Position numbers and translations under genes: made by a program. Under the pieces are notes generated by a model. It was not told the origin of the DNA, made no database searches, and worked only from the letters and a program-made list of their open reading frames with translations. Of a stretch of 35,247 bases of DNA, positions 19,568-28,908 are shown one piece after another. The stretch is from Phoronis australis (Eukaryota > Phoronida > Phoronidae). The first letter of the stretch is position 1. Every line of letters begins with the position of its first letter. Where the stretch lies: the NCBI GenBank assembly GCA_002633005.1, contig NMRA01000586.1, forward strand, positions 46,844 to 82,090, in the 5' to 3' direction.

Positions 19568-20264
19568 TTCATCTGCATCAACAGTTTGTTTACTCCTGGC
19601 TCAGTGCACGCCACATGGAACAATTGCTAGGCGAGTGTTAGTTTAGATACCCTTATTGTTCCCTTCGGTTTCGTTTAAAAGTAGTTGTCTGTGTTTCAAA
19701 ATCCTGGTAGTTTGTACGGAAAAGTCTCTACAAAATAATCACTTGTTCGATCGGCACTTTGTCTACATGTACATCCTGGGCAATGACAGCAACTGATTTA
19801 GAAGGTGGATCAGAGAAGAACTTTGTATGAGTAATACATGCATTAAATAAATAGAGATTCGGCACAATTCCAGCTGGATACAGCCATATTATGAAAGAAC
19901 CAAGGCCCGGTCTCCAATCTCCGGACTCATACTCATACTCTAAATGTTATACTCAAATCGTGTTCACTGGAGTCGTACCTAAAAAGCGAATTTAATGTTG
20001 CATTTCGAGTAGACTCCAAACTTACACAAATCTATGGAACTCTTTATGATGTGAAATGCAAAACCACGCATAGTCGGGCTGATTCAGCGCTCCCTACCCC
20101 TATTTGCATACCTAGCAACTACATTCGTCTGCTGTCGCTACAATTACAAGTGAGTGTACTGTAACTGTCATTTATTTTTCAGTTTCAATCAATATTCTGA
20201 TACCATTTCTTGATACATTTGCCAATCATTAAGCTTCACTTCTTGAGTTCCTCATCTCCCGAAA
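19568..20264. other. No supported gene
   Basis: Unassigned sequence; includes a short repeat actcatactcatactc near 19930. Confidence 0.3.
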
Positions 20265-20716
20265 ATGTCTGAAGAAAGTTGTAACAACTTATCTCATCAA
20301 AGAAAGTCACGGCCGCGGGCGAAGCAGCTACAATCGCAGTGTCTGATTTAGCCATGGGGCAAAATGAGTTCATTCTCCCCTACACGTACTTGACACATTT
20401 ACTCCTGAAATTGGCATGGTCACACCAACTATTGAACTTTTCTTTCTCGATGATACAGTGCCGTGGTGGGCCGGTGAACCCTGGCCCAGGGGTCGGGTAC
20501 CATATCACGGGCCTGCAACAAACATTTTTAGGGAGAGTTCGAAATCCACATTTCTTTGACGGGATGTCGAATTTCAAAAGTGTGTACCTTAATTGCCAGC
20601 GGTGGTGTTTTTCTCTAGTAAACCGGTTGTCCACGTTAGCCCGACACCCCAGTCGAAATTTTTGGGCCACAGTTGTTTGGTTGATGGTCAAAGCCTGTTC
20701 TCTCTTGGTAATTTAG
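20265..20716 (+). pseudogene. Possible N-terminal remnant of a non-LTR retrotransposon (CR1/L2-like)
   Basis: The frame from about 20339 contains PVNPGPG and then FKSVYLNCQ. The start of the endonuclease ORF in many CR1/L2-type elements has a GD-x-x-x-NPGP segment followed by a similar strand with NCRS. The spacing here is about right, but the GD of the motif is replaced and later catalytic motifs (ETW and so on) are not visible. A small ATG frame at 20265 (MSEESCNNLSHQRKS...) stops near 20350 and may be the original start. Call is tentative. Confidence 0.35.
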
Positions 20717-21012
20717 TCTTGACATAAAACCCACTGCTGTGTAGGTCCACGCTGATGTCAACACTTTGATACTGTACCTTTGTATTTTACCGGGATGTAT
20801 CAAGTTAGCTGACATTTGGCGCGTGAGTTAAAAACACTACATGTACAGGCATTCAGAGTTCATCAGTGAACGGGACGAGACGTCTACTTATAAATTGGCA
20901 AACAAACTCTGGAATATCATTCGGGGATTGAGGAATTATTGATGACTAAACTATGATGTAAAATGTACCTGACAGGGAAGCAAACTGTTTTTTTAACTTT
21001 CCTCGTGTTTAG

Positions 21013-21069
21013 GAAACCGTTGCAGACGCACTGCAATCAGGGCAACCCCTTCCTCACGGCTGGTTTTGA
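21013..21069 (+). CDS. Possible terminal exon, unrecognised
   Basis: After the pyrimidine-rich tract and acceptor actttcctcgtgtttag the frame ETVADALQSGQPLPHGWF reads to a TGA. A second frame from the same acceptor stays open longer. Either could be a final exon of the gene beginning at 15220, but no phase is proven. Confidence 0.2.
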   Translation, partial: ETVADALQSGQPLPHGWF

Positions 21070-21469
21070 GACTTTTAATGACTCGTCAAGATGGGATTAG
21101 AATTCGCCAGTTGCCAGAAATCTTAGTAAGAAGGAGTAAATCATCTGTACATGCAGACAATTTTCAATCGAATGATGTAGCCCACTGTCGGTCCCAACGG
21201 ATTATCTTGCTTGTGAGTCGTAAGTGCATTAAGTTCTGACTTTTCAACATTGTCATTGAACTTGTTTCACACCGCATAGACTAATAAACTTCGGATTCTT
21301 AGAATTACACACAGGGCATTTTGCAGTAACTCCAAATGCCACAAGGCAAACATGCACTGCTCGTCATAACACCACCACCATCACATACAGTATTACTATC
21401 ATAATCACGACCGTGCTCAGGGCTGTTCTTGCCATAATCACCTTCCATTCTATGTCTGCGTTTACTCAC
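21070..21469. other. Probable intron or intergenic sequence
   Basis: Lies downstream, on the minus strand, of the donor at 21469-21464. No next exon could be identified. Confidence 0.3.
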
Positions 21470-21562
21470 CCCTTCCAGTTTTTTGTCTACCGCCACCCAC
21501 TCGTCAACCATTCGGTTGATGTCGTCGGAGTTGTCATCTTTTATAGCATCAAGGAGCAATTC
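21470..21562 (-). CDS. Internal coding exon, 31 codons, phase 0
   Basis: On the minus strand the exon is bounded by gttatctgtgtttcag and GGG|gtgagtaaac, both strong signals, and is exactly 93 nt with no stop. It reads ELLLDAIKDDNSDD at the start and VDEWVAVDKKLEG at the end: acidic, likely helical, ankyrin-like in flavour but not matching the ankyrin consensus. The neighbouring exon at 22182-22220 has the same phase, so the two can be joined in frame. The parent gene is unknown. Confidence 0.55.
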
Positions 21563-22181
21563 CTGAAACACAGATAACTACATTTTGATTTACGCAACGA
21601 AACGTTCGTTTCGAACAAGTTGTAGGAATTAGCACCGAAAACAATTACCGTTCCATGAAAATAAACAATGTCGTTCTTCCTACCTGCATTTGTTAAAAGT
21701 CCCGTGGAATGTACGTAACAAACTGCGTTAATTCCTACACAAAACTTTCTCATGTGGTCCGTTGCAGTGCCATATGAAATCTGATTTTTTTGAAAACTAT
21801 TGTGACCTTTGCGAGCAACTCTCCGTCTTATCACTAAACTTTTGAGTCTGGCAAGGCACCAACTACATGTAACCTGCAAAAACTTAAAAAACGACAGGTA
21901 GAGAAACAGAACCATTCTACCCGAAATACTGGTGGAAAATGAAATACCACAATACAATGGCAGTCAGTGTTTCATTTACCAAAACATCAGTAAGTAAAGC
22001 AGTTCCAGCGAAATGTGTCATAGCTAACAAACGCATCAAAACATTTAATAAAATCCTCAAGCAGGCCGGTAAAGTTGTTGAGTATTAGCAGTTAATTTAA
22101 AGAACACTGTCTTTTGCAGTTTACCTGCAGATGGTCTAAGTAAAGGGTGCACAGCGTAACATACGACATAAGAATACTCAC
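21563..22181. other. Probable intron of the minus-strand gene
   Basis: Lies between two phase-0 exons. A further GT/AG-bounded piece (ending gcag|gtagga near 21683) has a stop in phase 0 and is not adopted. Confidence 0.35.
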
Positions 22182-22220
22182 CCGGGCCTTTTTCTCAAGT
22201 TCTTCTTTGTTGCCAAAGGT
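22182..22220 (-). CDS. Micro-exon, 13 codons, phase 0
   Basis: Bounded on the minus strand by tttttaaaacag and CGG|gtgagtatt; 39 nt reading TFGNKEELEKKAR. The exon, its acceptor and about 70 bases of intron beyond the acceptor resemble the exon at 29498-29563 and its intron, so this is a duplicated exon. It can splice in frame to 21470-21562. Confidence 0.5.
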
Positions 22221-22352
22221 CTGTTTTAAAAACATAACAAAATCCGTTAAATAAAACAGACTGTAAAGTGCACATCATAAGAAGCTGGAAGTATGTGTCA
22301 ATATTTTTTTTCCTAATCCAAGAATGGAAGCAATGCGGCGGGCACACTTATC

Positions 22353-22496
22353 AGGGGCAGATCCAGGATTTTGAGTTAGGGGGAGGCCAGAGTATTAGCC
22401 AGAATTTTTTGGTCAGACATTGTACCCCCAAATGGAATCTGGGAGAGTTTTAGGGGGGGCATGGCCTCCTTGCCCCCCCTCTAAGTCCGCCACTGC
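22353..22496. mobile_element. MITE-like element, copy 2, with an empty site in the paralogous segment
   Basis: Ends caggggcagatccag and, reversed, cagtggcggacttag form short inverted repeats. Flanks read ggcgggcacactta and taatggacatagtgcccc. The paralogue at about 29665-29703 reads ctgcgggtggactaatgggc and then continues to ggtgcccc with no element. So this is an insertion at a TA-containing target, probably with a TA duplication. Confidence 0.8.
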
Positions 22497-22633
22497 TAAT
22501 GGACATAGTGCCCCTCTTGTAGGTACGACTCAGTGCCGTACGTCCCAGTGAACTTAGTTAAACGAATCACAAACATTCCAACACCAGAAGCACTGGTTTC
22601 TAAGTTGCACGGTCTGCGACTAATCACAAGTGA

Positions 22634-23038
22634 AACTAGAAAGATTATTGTCACGGCGTGACAATAACGGACTCTGCGCAAGCGTATTACTGGAATCATT
22701 ATGGGAAGTTACTGACAGCAATCCGTTTATCAATATGAAAAGGAATTCTTTAAAATTGTAGGAGAAATTAGATATTAATTTTTTGATGACCTTTCCAGTA
22801 ATTGACCTCTTCCGGTGCATTATGAGCCCCGATGAGGGAGTACTTGTTAACTCGATTAAAAGTGTGGTTAATGCTAATAATCACAGATGTTTTACTTTAA
22901 GCACTTCAGAATACAAGATGAATGAAGTGGTCAAACTTTCAGAAGAAAAGTGCACCTAATGAAAATTTAGAATTCAAACTCAATCGCACTTAGTAAACAG
23001 ATACGTAATTCTGAAGTCTCTAGCTCAAAATTTTAGTT
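22634..23038 (+). repeat. Module 1, copy 1, of the composite insertion
   Basis: Near-identical to 23789-24219 over its full length. It lacks about 26 bases (gaccccatgggtgcacc and neighbours) present in the second copy. It starts ctagaaagatt and contains a perfect hairpin with 11-nt arms ttattgtcacg at 22645-22667. Confidence 0.85.
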
Positions 23039-23660
23039 TGCACTCAATGACCTTTGACCTATTTTTCGTGATTGGTTAGGCCTATTGCAAAGTAAAGTAG
23101 GGTAGTCAATTGGCATGTTGACTTCCACCAGTGTGCTGAAATTGAACAGAATTCTTTGAAAAACGTAAGACATATAACATTTGAACGTTACAAGACCTTT
23201 GCACTACTTGACCTGATCCGGTGCATTTTAAGCACCTTTAGGAGAATTACTGCAAAGCCCATGGAAAATGTGTTTAACGCTGAGAATCACAGTTGTCTAA
23301 CGGTTGACACATCAGAATACTTACTGTTGAAAAGGACAAATTTGCAGAAGAAAAATGCACCTAATGACCCCATGTTTGCACGAAATGACCTGAAACTTTG
23401 GATTCCGATTTGATTTACCTGTGGCAATCAGACCTGTCAATTTGAAGTGTCTAACTCAAAATTTTACTTTGCACCTAATGACCTTTGACCTATTTCACTT
23501 GATTGAATGACCTGATTACTTAGAAAAGTAATTTTTTAAATTGTCATGTTGACTTATACCGGTGCACCGAATTTGAAAAAGATAGCTTTAAAACTGAAGG
23601 AGGAGTAGTATTTTGAAAATTATATGACCTTTGCACCAAACGACCTCTTCCGGTGCAATA
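23039..23660 (+). repeat. Diverged middle part of the composite insertion
   Basis: Distant relatives of module 1 recur here, with shared phrases such as gacctcttccggtgca, tttgcacctaatgacctttg and agctcaaaattttag-like text. This indicates older tandem copies of the same unit. Confidence 0.55.
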
Positions 23661-23788
23661 TGGAATATGATTATATAACCAATCAAAATTTATATACTGT
23701 CAAATGTCATATGCTGAATTTAAAGACCGTACCTGCACCCAATTTGGAGTTATTACGCCTCAAAGTTTGTCGGAAGAAGAATAAGAAG
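23661..23788 (+). repeat. Module 2, copy 1
   Basis: Matches 24219-24345, sharing tggaatatgattatataacc, aaagaccgtacctgcaccca and the AAGAAT-rich end. It directly precedes module 1 copy 2. Confidence 0.85.
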
Positions 23789-24219
23789 AACTAGAAAGAT
23801 TATTGTCACGGCGTGACAATAACGGACTCTGCGCGTGCGTATTACTGGAATTATTATGGGAAGTTACTGACAGCAACCCTTCTACCAATATGAAAAGAAA
23901 TTCTTCAAAATTGGAGGAGAACTTACATATTAATTTTTTGATGACCTTTCCACTAATTGACCTCTTCCGGTGCATTATGAGCCCCGATGAGGGAGTAATT
24001 GTTAATTCGATTAAAAGTGTGGTTAATGCTAATAATCACAGATGTTTTACTTTAAGCACTTCAGAATACAAGATGAATGAAGTGGTCAAACTTTCAGAAG
24101 AAAAGTGCACCTAATGACCCCATGGGTGCACCAAATGACCTGAAAATTTAGAATTCAAACTCAATCGCACTTAATAAACAGATACGTAATTCTGAAGTCT
24201 CTAGCTCAAAATTTTAGTT
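23789..24219 (+). repeat. Module 1, copy 2
   Basis: Direct repeat of 22634-23038, 1155 bp further on. It has the same 11-nt-arm hairpin at 23800-23822 and the extra segment around 24115-24145. Confidence 0.85.
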
Positions 24220-24497
24220 GGAATATGATTATATAACCAATCAAAATTTATATACTGTCAAAAGTCATAAGCTGAATTAAAAGACCGTACCTGCACCCAT
24301 CTTGGAGTTACTAAGTGTGAAAGTTGGTCGGAAGAAGAATAAGAAGAATAAGAATAAGAATAAGAAGAATAAAATTGAAGAAAACCCAGGAACAACAGTA
24401 CTCTGCACTTACACGCGCAGAGTAATAAGAAGAATAAGAATAAAATTGAAGAAAACCCAGGAACAACAGTACTCTGCGCTTACACGCGCAGAGTAAT
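24219..24497 (+). repeat. Module 2, copy 2, with microsatellite and duplicated hairpin tail
   Basis: Module 2 continues into an (AAGAAT)-type microsatellite at about 24330-24372. A unit of about 65-70 bp with actctgcgcttacac and gcgcagagt (9-bp stem) is then present twice in tandem, ending near 24427 and 24494. The short peptide IEENPGTT arises in both but is a by-product of the repeat. Confidence 0.75.
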
Positions 24498-24690
24498 GAA
24501 AAACCTGTGGGGAGCAAAGTTGGGTGGAACCTTATGAAGAACTTACAACTGAGGACGTCGATGAAAGCAGAAACACCAACGAAAACGACGAGGTCGCTCA
24601 TAAATTTCAGAACAGGCGACAAGATTTCATCAATTCTCTCGCCCACGTGGCCGCCTTGCTTGACAATTTTAACAATAAACCTTACTAAAT
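24498..24690 (+). pseudogene. Coding remnant in segment A, paralogue of 29816-30255
   Basis: After KNLWGAKLGG the frame shifts and continues EELTTEDVDESRNTNENDE and then KFQNRRQDFINSLAHVAALL before a stop near 24686. Segment B has KALGGAKIG, DDESKNNNKNDED and KFQAGRQNFTSSVAQVA. Several differences between them are third-position and synonymous (aaa/aag, cag/caa, cga/cgc, gcc/gcg), so the plus strand was once coding. Relative to B, about 265 bases between the acidic and the KFQ parts are missing. The protein family is not recognised. Confidence 0.5.
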
Positions 24691-24796
24691 CAATGATAAA
24701 GGTGACAGCAAGGTAGGCATTGCCAAGCAAACAACTAGAACACTGATGAGACGAGACTGCATCCATTACTCACTTCAACAACGCCGTTATCACTGA

Positions 24797-25084
24797 GGTC
24801 GACTGTTTGGTATTCAAAACAACCATAATTACAACGACAACGCTGACAGAAGACAACGACACCAATGCCGCTTGCGCAGAAGTTGCGAACAAGAAAACCC
24901 CTCCCAGCCTTCAAATTCTGATAACTGGTCATCACAGTGTCATCTTTGGTGCAACTTTGTTGAAATCAATAGGCCCAATAGTCTTACCAAAATACAACCT
25001 GTATCTGATTTTTATGTCGATCGCAAGAAAAATTCGACTTGCAGTACAGTGTATACTAATAGAACAATAATGGCTCAGTGTTAA
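24797..25084 (+). CDS. Open frame followed by a polyadenylation signal, unrecognised
   Basis: A frame of 95 codons is open from just after a TGA at 24794-24796 to TAA at 25082-25084, with no early ATG (the first possible is at 24872). It includes RRQRHQCRLRRSCEQENP and LWCNFVEINRPNSLTKIQ. AATAAA follows at 25092-25097. This could be a terminal exon of the gene remnant before it, but no acceptor is convincing. Confidence 0.25.
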   Translation, partial: GRLFGIQNNHNYNDNADRRQRHQCRLRRSCEQENPSQPSNSDNWSSQCHLWCNFVEINRPNSLTKIQPVSDFYVDRKKNSTCSTVYTNRTIMAQC

Positions 25085-25099
25085 AATTGTCAATAAAGG

Positions 25100-26340
25100 A
25101 ACAATCATATGATCAGTGAATCTCGAACATTTCAAAAACGATAAACGGGGCGAAAAACGGTTGAATACCACTGATAGCACTTGGCGTGTTCCGTCAGAAC
25201 AGCAAATTTCATTAAAATTTGTTAAGGAACACTGGAGATACGGTACGAAAATTCAGTAAATTAAAATCACCGGAAAATCTCAGGTCGTTACGAGAAACAA
25301 ATGGCATGCTGTAGGTAGCGCTTGACGAGATAACTACAGTGTCATATTGCATCTGATTTGAACCAAAACTCTAGGCCTCGACCTATGAACAAGACACGTG
25401 CTGCGGGTGAATTCCACCACGGTTCTCGAATGACATGGAGTGTCTTGAACCCATTTTGTTCTTCAACCCTAAGAAGCATAACTCCGCTGCAAGCCTGAGG
25501 AGTGTACCAATGTATATATTCATCAGTAAATTTCCAATAACACAACAACCGTAAGTCGTATCAAAAACATGCTTAAAAGTTTAAGCATGTTTAATATATA
25601 ATACTTGACGAAGTTCACCTGATCAGCATTACAAAATTCAGACGTATTGATCAATTGACCCGGAGCTACAGCACGACAACTTTTACAGTACATGTATCTT
25701 ATTTCACCCAAACGAAAAAGGCTCGAGTTTTTCAGGGGGTTTCCAGTGGTTGTATAGTGTAGGTGTGAGAGACTAAGAAAAATGCAGACCAGTAAATATC
25801 GAATAAGTCGTGAACGGTAAATCGGAGCACAAAAGTAATGGCATAACACGTGTAGCGCTTGCCAAGATCTTTCCAGTAACAAAGATCCAATAAGGGACAC
25901 CAAAAATATGGATGGCGAATTCAATCAATTAATAAGCAGACAACTTTAAATCTTAAATAACTCGAGAATGGTAAACTGTGGAGAAAATCAAATAGAAATT
26001 TCAGATATATCTTGTGACGATCTATCCATAATCAAATTTCAGAAAACCCAGAAAAGTTATGACTCCGTAAATCGAAACGTCGCAAAATGAATTTCAACCA
26101 AAAATAATGGTCTCGAGCCACTGAGAAAGCACATGTGGTGCGTAAGTTTCATATCGATCAGAAAAGAGATACTACCTGATACAAGAGTACAAGGGTGCAG
26201 CGAGCATACGTCAATTAAAGATAAGTAATCTAATTATACACAATAACCTTATCAACAAAACAGATTCAAATTAAAGTAATCACGGCACGGATATGTGAGC
26301 TTTTTGGAGAAAACGTGTTTTGGGCAAAAAATAGGGTGCC
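25100..26340. other. Field of diverged repeat fragments
   Basis: Related phrases recur (gagatacggtacg; cataactccgctg; gacccggagctacagcac; gttatgactccg), suggesting old copies of one element. The segment at about 25620-25685 resembles 30922-30985 (acgtattgatcaattgaccc against acatattaatcaaatgaccc). Open frames here (for example minus 25523-25924) show no domain. Confidence 0.4.
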
Positions 26341-26688
26341 TCAATAAAAGGACCGCTGTATGTGCCATCTTGAAACAGATTTAGTTGAAAGTTTCCGTAA
26401 TGGTAGTAAACGCGTAGTTACACGTGTTTGTATATGACTGTACTTCGGGAGCAAGTTTTCGGTTTTACAGAATTTGTTAAATGCACGACACTTTTCATTG
26501 TTCACAATCTTTATTCCGTTACGTTCGTACTTTCGGAACAAAACTCTACTCTCAACTGAACATAGATACAGTAACTGACCTAGCGACATAATTAAAAGAC
26601 ATATAATGTTTCGAAACATACTTGTTTCATTCTCAAGTGAAGATAAAATGACGCAGTAATGCCACCACAGAGTATAAGCTGACGACAC
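26341..26688 (-). pseudogene. Possible N-terminal part of a second PLE copy
   Basis: The minus-strand frame contains CRAFNKFCKTENLLPKYSHI, which resembles the segment before the RT in PLE proteins (an FL-x-x-C-x-x-x-x-LIPKF-like stretch). It lies downstream, on the minus strand, of a GIY-YIG domain that ends at 26786, so it would be the start of another copy in tandem. A hammerhead-like motif sits inside the frame at 26607-26637, which argues that its first half is really non-coding. Tentative. Confidence 0.35.
26607..26637 (-). other. Hammerhead-ribozyme-like motif
   Basis: On the minus strand cttgagaat is followed by a hairpin gaaac/gtttc with loop aagtat, then gaaac. This copies the order of a hammerhead core (CUGANGA, stem II, GAAA) but the first box is altered, so activity is unlikely. 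The motif in the PLE arm near 5204-5236 has the same layout. Confidence 0.35.
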
Positions 26689-26782
26689 ACACAGTGAGAC
26701 ACGGCGGGTGTGAAATACTGCAAAGAATGACTAAAGAATTAGGGTAACAGGAAAGTCACGCAAACAAGTGTAACTTGCGGCG

Positions 26783-27275
26783 CTACCCTGTTTGCTGCTC
26801 ATTCAAAATAGGCTTCTCAAAAGCAATTAAAAGGGACTCTAATACTTTCAAACGCAGCACATCTTGCTCCACGTAGCGAATTGACGTGTTTTCCACAATT
26901 TGTTGACGGGTGATTTTACGTGCGTGGCATTGCAGAAAATGATCTTGAATGGCGCCATTTTAAAGATGCATGGATAACCGACGGGAAAGACTGCAAACCG
27001 TTTGACCAATGTAACATCGTTTGACGTTTGAACGAAGACATTCGTTCATAGGGCGTACAAACTCATAAACAACACGCAACTCCGGCATTTTCTTACGCGC
27101 TAGCTGAACTCTCGTGACCATTCTGGAACAGCTTCCGGTTAGTGTATTTTGAAGAGAAATATTTACATCTACTTTACTGTCCAAAACAACGAAAAAATAT
27201 TAATTTCGGCATTGAAACGCTTTTCAAAGTCTTTCAATAGTAGAAGTGTTGGTATTGTGAGTACTTTTGGCAATG
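26783..27275 (-). pseudogene. PLE C-terminal GIY-YIG endonuclease, with in-frame stops
   Basis: Minus strand. A first piece (LPKVLTIPTLLLLKDFEKRF) fits the RT C-terminal thumb. After a stop and frame change come KKMPELRVVYEF and RCYIGQTVCSLSRRLSMHL, the GIY-YIG core. An in-frame TAA at 26962-26960 replaces the next codon. The same frame then continues NGAIQDHFLQCH, TRQQIVENTSI and VLESLLIAFEKPILNEQQTG to TAG. The first cysteine of the usual linker (CPxxEC) reads as arginine. It belongs to a different PLE lineage from the plus-strand remnant near 5 kb. Inactive. Confidence 0.8.
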
Positions 27276-27463
27276 CTACTGGTAATTAATTACAAAATTG
27301 AAACTTCTGTGCCGACTGATTGTGTCGTCTGCTTGCCCAATAGCAGCATAGTTATCGGACAGTTTTTGATTTATACTTCGCATAGGCCTACTGAGAAAAC
27401 TACGAAAGCCATGTTTAAAAATCAACATTCTCAAGTGAGCAGTTCTTCTGGGAAGTGTTGAGT

Positions 27464-27479
27464 GGCCCTTAAAAGGGCC
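27464..27479 (-). terminator. Histone-type 3' stem-loop 1
   Basis: On the minus strand GGCCCT-TTTA-AGGGCC forms a 6-bp stem with a 4-nt TTTA loop, preceded by accaac and followed by actca and then a purine-rich agaagaa about 15 nt on. This fits the replication-dependent histone mRNA 3' signal bound by SLBP, and a histone downstream element read by U7 snRNA. No histone coding sequence lies upstream on the minus strand in this window. Confidence 0.55.
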
Positions 27480-27503
27480 GTTGGTTGTAGTATAGCGTGA
27501 AAT

Positions 27504-27519
27504 GGTTCTTAAAAGAACC
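27504..27519 (-). terminator. Histone-type 3' stem-loop 2
   Basis: GGTTCT-TTTA-AGAACC on the minus strand, exactly 40 bp from the first one, with caac before and attt after. Same stem length and loop. The stem bases differ from copy 1 in a compensated way (CC/GG to TT/AA). Confidence 0.5.
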
Positions 27520-27553
27520 GTTGAATAATTCAACATAAACCACACAGTATACC

Positions 27554-27859
27554 ATGCTCACTCAAGTACAGAAGGTCCTCTTGATTCAAGTTTTCTTCTG
27601 GGAAGGTTGGATGAAAACGGAGCAGATGACAGTTGTAACACCTTATATAAATGTTACCATTCTCCAACGTTATCACGAACCCTGCCTCTTTCAGTTCTTG
27701 TTCCTGGATTCAGAAATAACCCTGAACCATAGGGAAAAAAGACATACAAAGAAAACTAATCAAATTTTAAAAATCATGGCCTTCGTACGATTCCGTGTTG
27801 CTGCCGCCAGACCGATGTTCCTCCCCAACATCAATGTTGAAAATCGACGTTACAAGTGA
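27554..27859 (+). CDS. Open frame of 101 codons, unrecognised
   Basis: ATG start and stop are clear but no domain is recognised. An internal ATG at 27777 starts MAFVRFRVAAARPMFLPN, 27 codons, basic. A TATA-like ttatataaa lies near 27643, inside the longer frame, so the short product is the likelier one if either is real. Confidence 0.15.
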   Translation: MLTQVQKVLLIQVFFWEGWMKTEQMTVVTPYINVTILQRYHEPCLFQFLFLDSEITLNHREKRHTKKTNQILKIMAFVRFRVAAARPMFLPNINVENRRYK

Positions 27860-28908
27860 TGGAAACTTGTGTCCTTTGTTTCTAACCTTTAACCCCTTTT
27901 TAAGAAAGGGGTGTACTGATTTTGTTTAAGGTTGATAGAGCATAACTTTTGGTTTTAACAATGCATTAATTGTGTTGAATGCATTCATATTAAGTGGCTT
28001 CATTCAGTTGAACAGAAAATAAATTAAATGTAACACAATAAAGTTTTGAAAATAAATAGAACAGTAACAGGACTCCCTAAAAATCGAGCTGTTTTTGAAA
28101 ACTGCGCCACTGGTGATCTGATTGGTTCATGCATTTACGGCGGGAAAATAATAGACCAAGTATCGTGCACGTGTGCACTGTAGCAACATTTTGTATCTTA
28201 TTCTTATTTGGCCAATCTGTTGATACAATAAATTTCCTTATTTATGCCCATCTTGATTTGACTGCAACTTGAGCTTGTTGGGTTCTATCATATATTGGGT
28301 TGGCATTGGGACCCACATGATGCTTACTCGAATGGGCTTCATTTTACCAAGTATTTCAAATTGAGGTGAAGTAAATAAACAAAGTGGGTGAATTTCATCA
28401 TTAGTATCTCTTGCAGGGTGCTCAAATTCTCTGGTGTTCCTGTTCCATGTTTTCAAAGAAGTTGGTTGCATTTTCATAGACTACAGTCGAGAGATTTTGT
28501 GCGGCATATATTGTGTAACCTTCTGTTGAATTGCGAGATAGAATTTGACTGGTCCAGTTTGTTATTTCTGAAGTATTAATGTAATCTTAATTTGTGTTAA
28601 AGGTTTTACCAGCGTTCTATTTATTTGTACACGAATGTGCCTTTGTTGAAATCGTTGATCCAAATCCTGGCCAAATGTGCGCACTCTGCTGAGACCAACC
28701 GTCTGATCAGGGCCAGCGAAGAGTAATTTGGTTTAATTCGCTCACTAGACTATAACTGAAGTTCCTCGTAAGGACAGGAGTTCATGAGTCACTACCTTTG
28801 GAAGAAATTTAGCGGACAATTTTCGTCAAAACGTTAACCAGATAGTTTTCATCAAAACGGAGAAAAGAAAAAAATATTTGTGAGGACAGGATTAAGTAGT
28901 AGAGTCTC
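27860..28908. other. No supported gene
   Basis: Contains a hairpin (ccccttt/aaagggg, near 27894-27912) that does not fit the histone consensus. Frames on both strands at 28238-28579 overlap each other and show no domain. Confidence 0.35.

Larger units (their letters stand above)
22631..24501. mobile_element. Composite repeat insertion of about 1,866 bp
   Basis: Segment A aligns with segment B on both sides of this block. The left flank gtgaaa at 22630-22635 and the right flank atgaaa at 24496-24501 both align to one site, gtgaaa at 29816-29821. Coordinate offsets are 7186 on the left and 5320 on the right, so 1,866 bp is extra. The flanking tgaaa is probably the target duplication. Inside are two direct copies of a 405-431 bp module, two copies of a 127-bp module, a diverged middle part, and an AAGAAT-rich tail with hairpins. 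No transposase is encoded. Confidence 0.75.

Noticed and set aside
19335-19646. Overlapping frames of 103, 91 and 68 codons as genes
   Set aside because: They lie in the MITE copy and change with its G- and C-runs.
24373-24497. IEENPG peptide, twice, as a 2A ribosome-skipping sequence
   Set aside because: The essential final proline is threonine in both copies, and the peptide is a by-product of a duplicated AAGAAT-rich repeat.
24311-24766. Minus-strand 151-codon hydrophobic frame as a membrane protein
   Set aside because: Its hydrophobic part is the complement of the AAGAAT microsatellite and the duplicated hairpin unit.
24744-24770. ctgatgaga as part of an intact hammerhead ribozyme
   Set aside because: No GAAA box with a pairing stem follows.
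27894-27912. Third histone-type stem-loop
   Set aside because: The stem begins with C rather than GG, and loop size and flanks do not fit the consensus.
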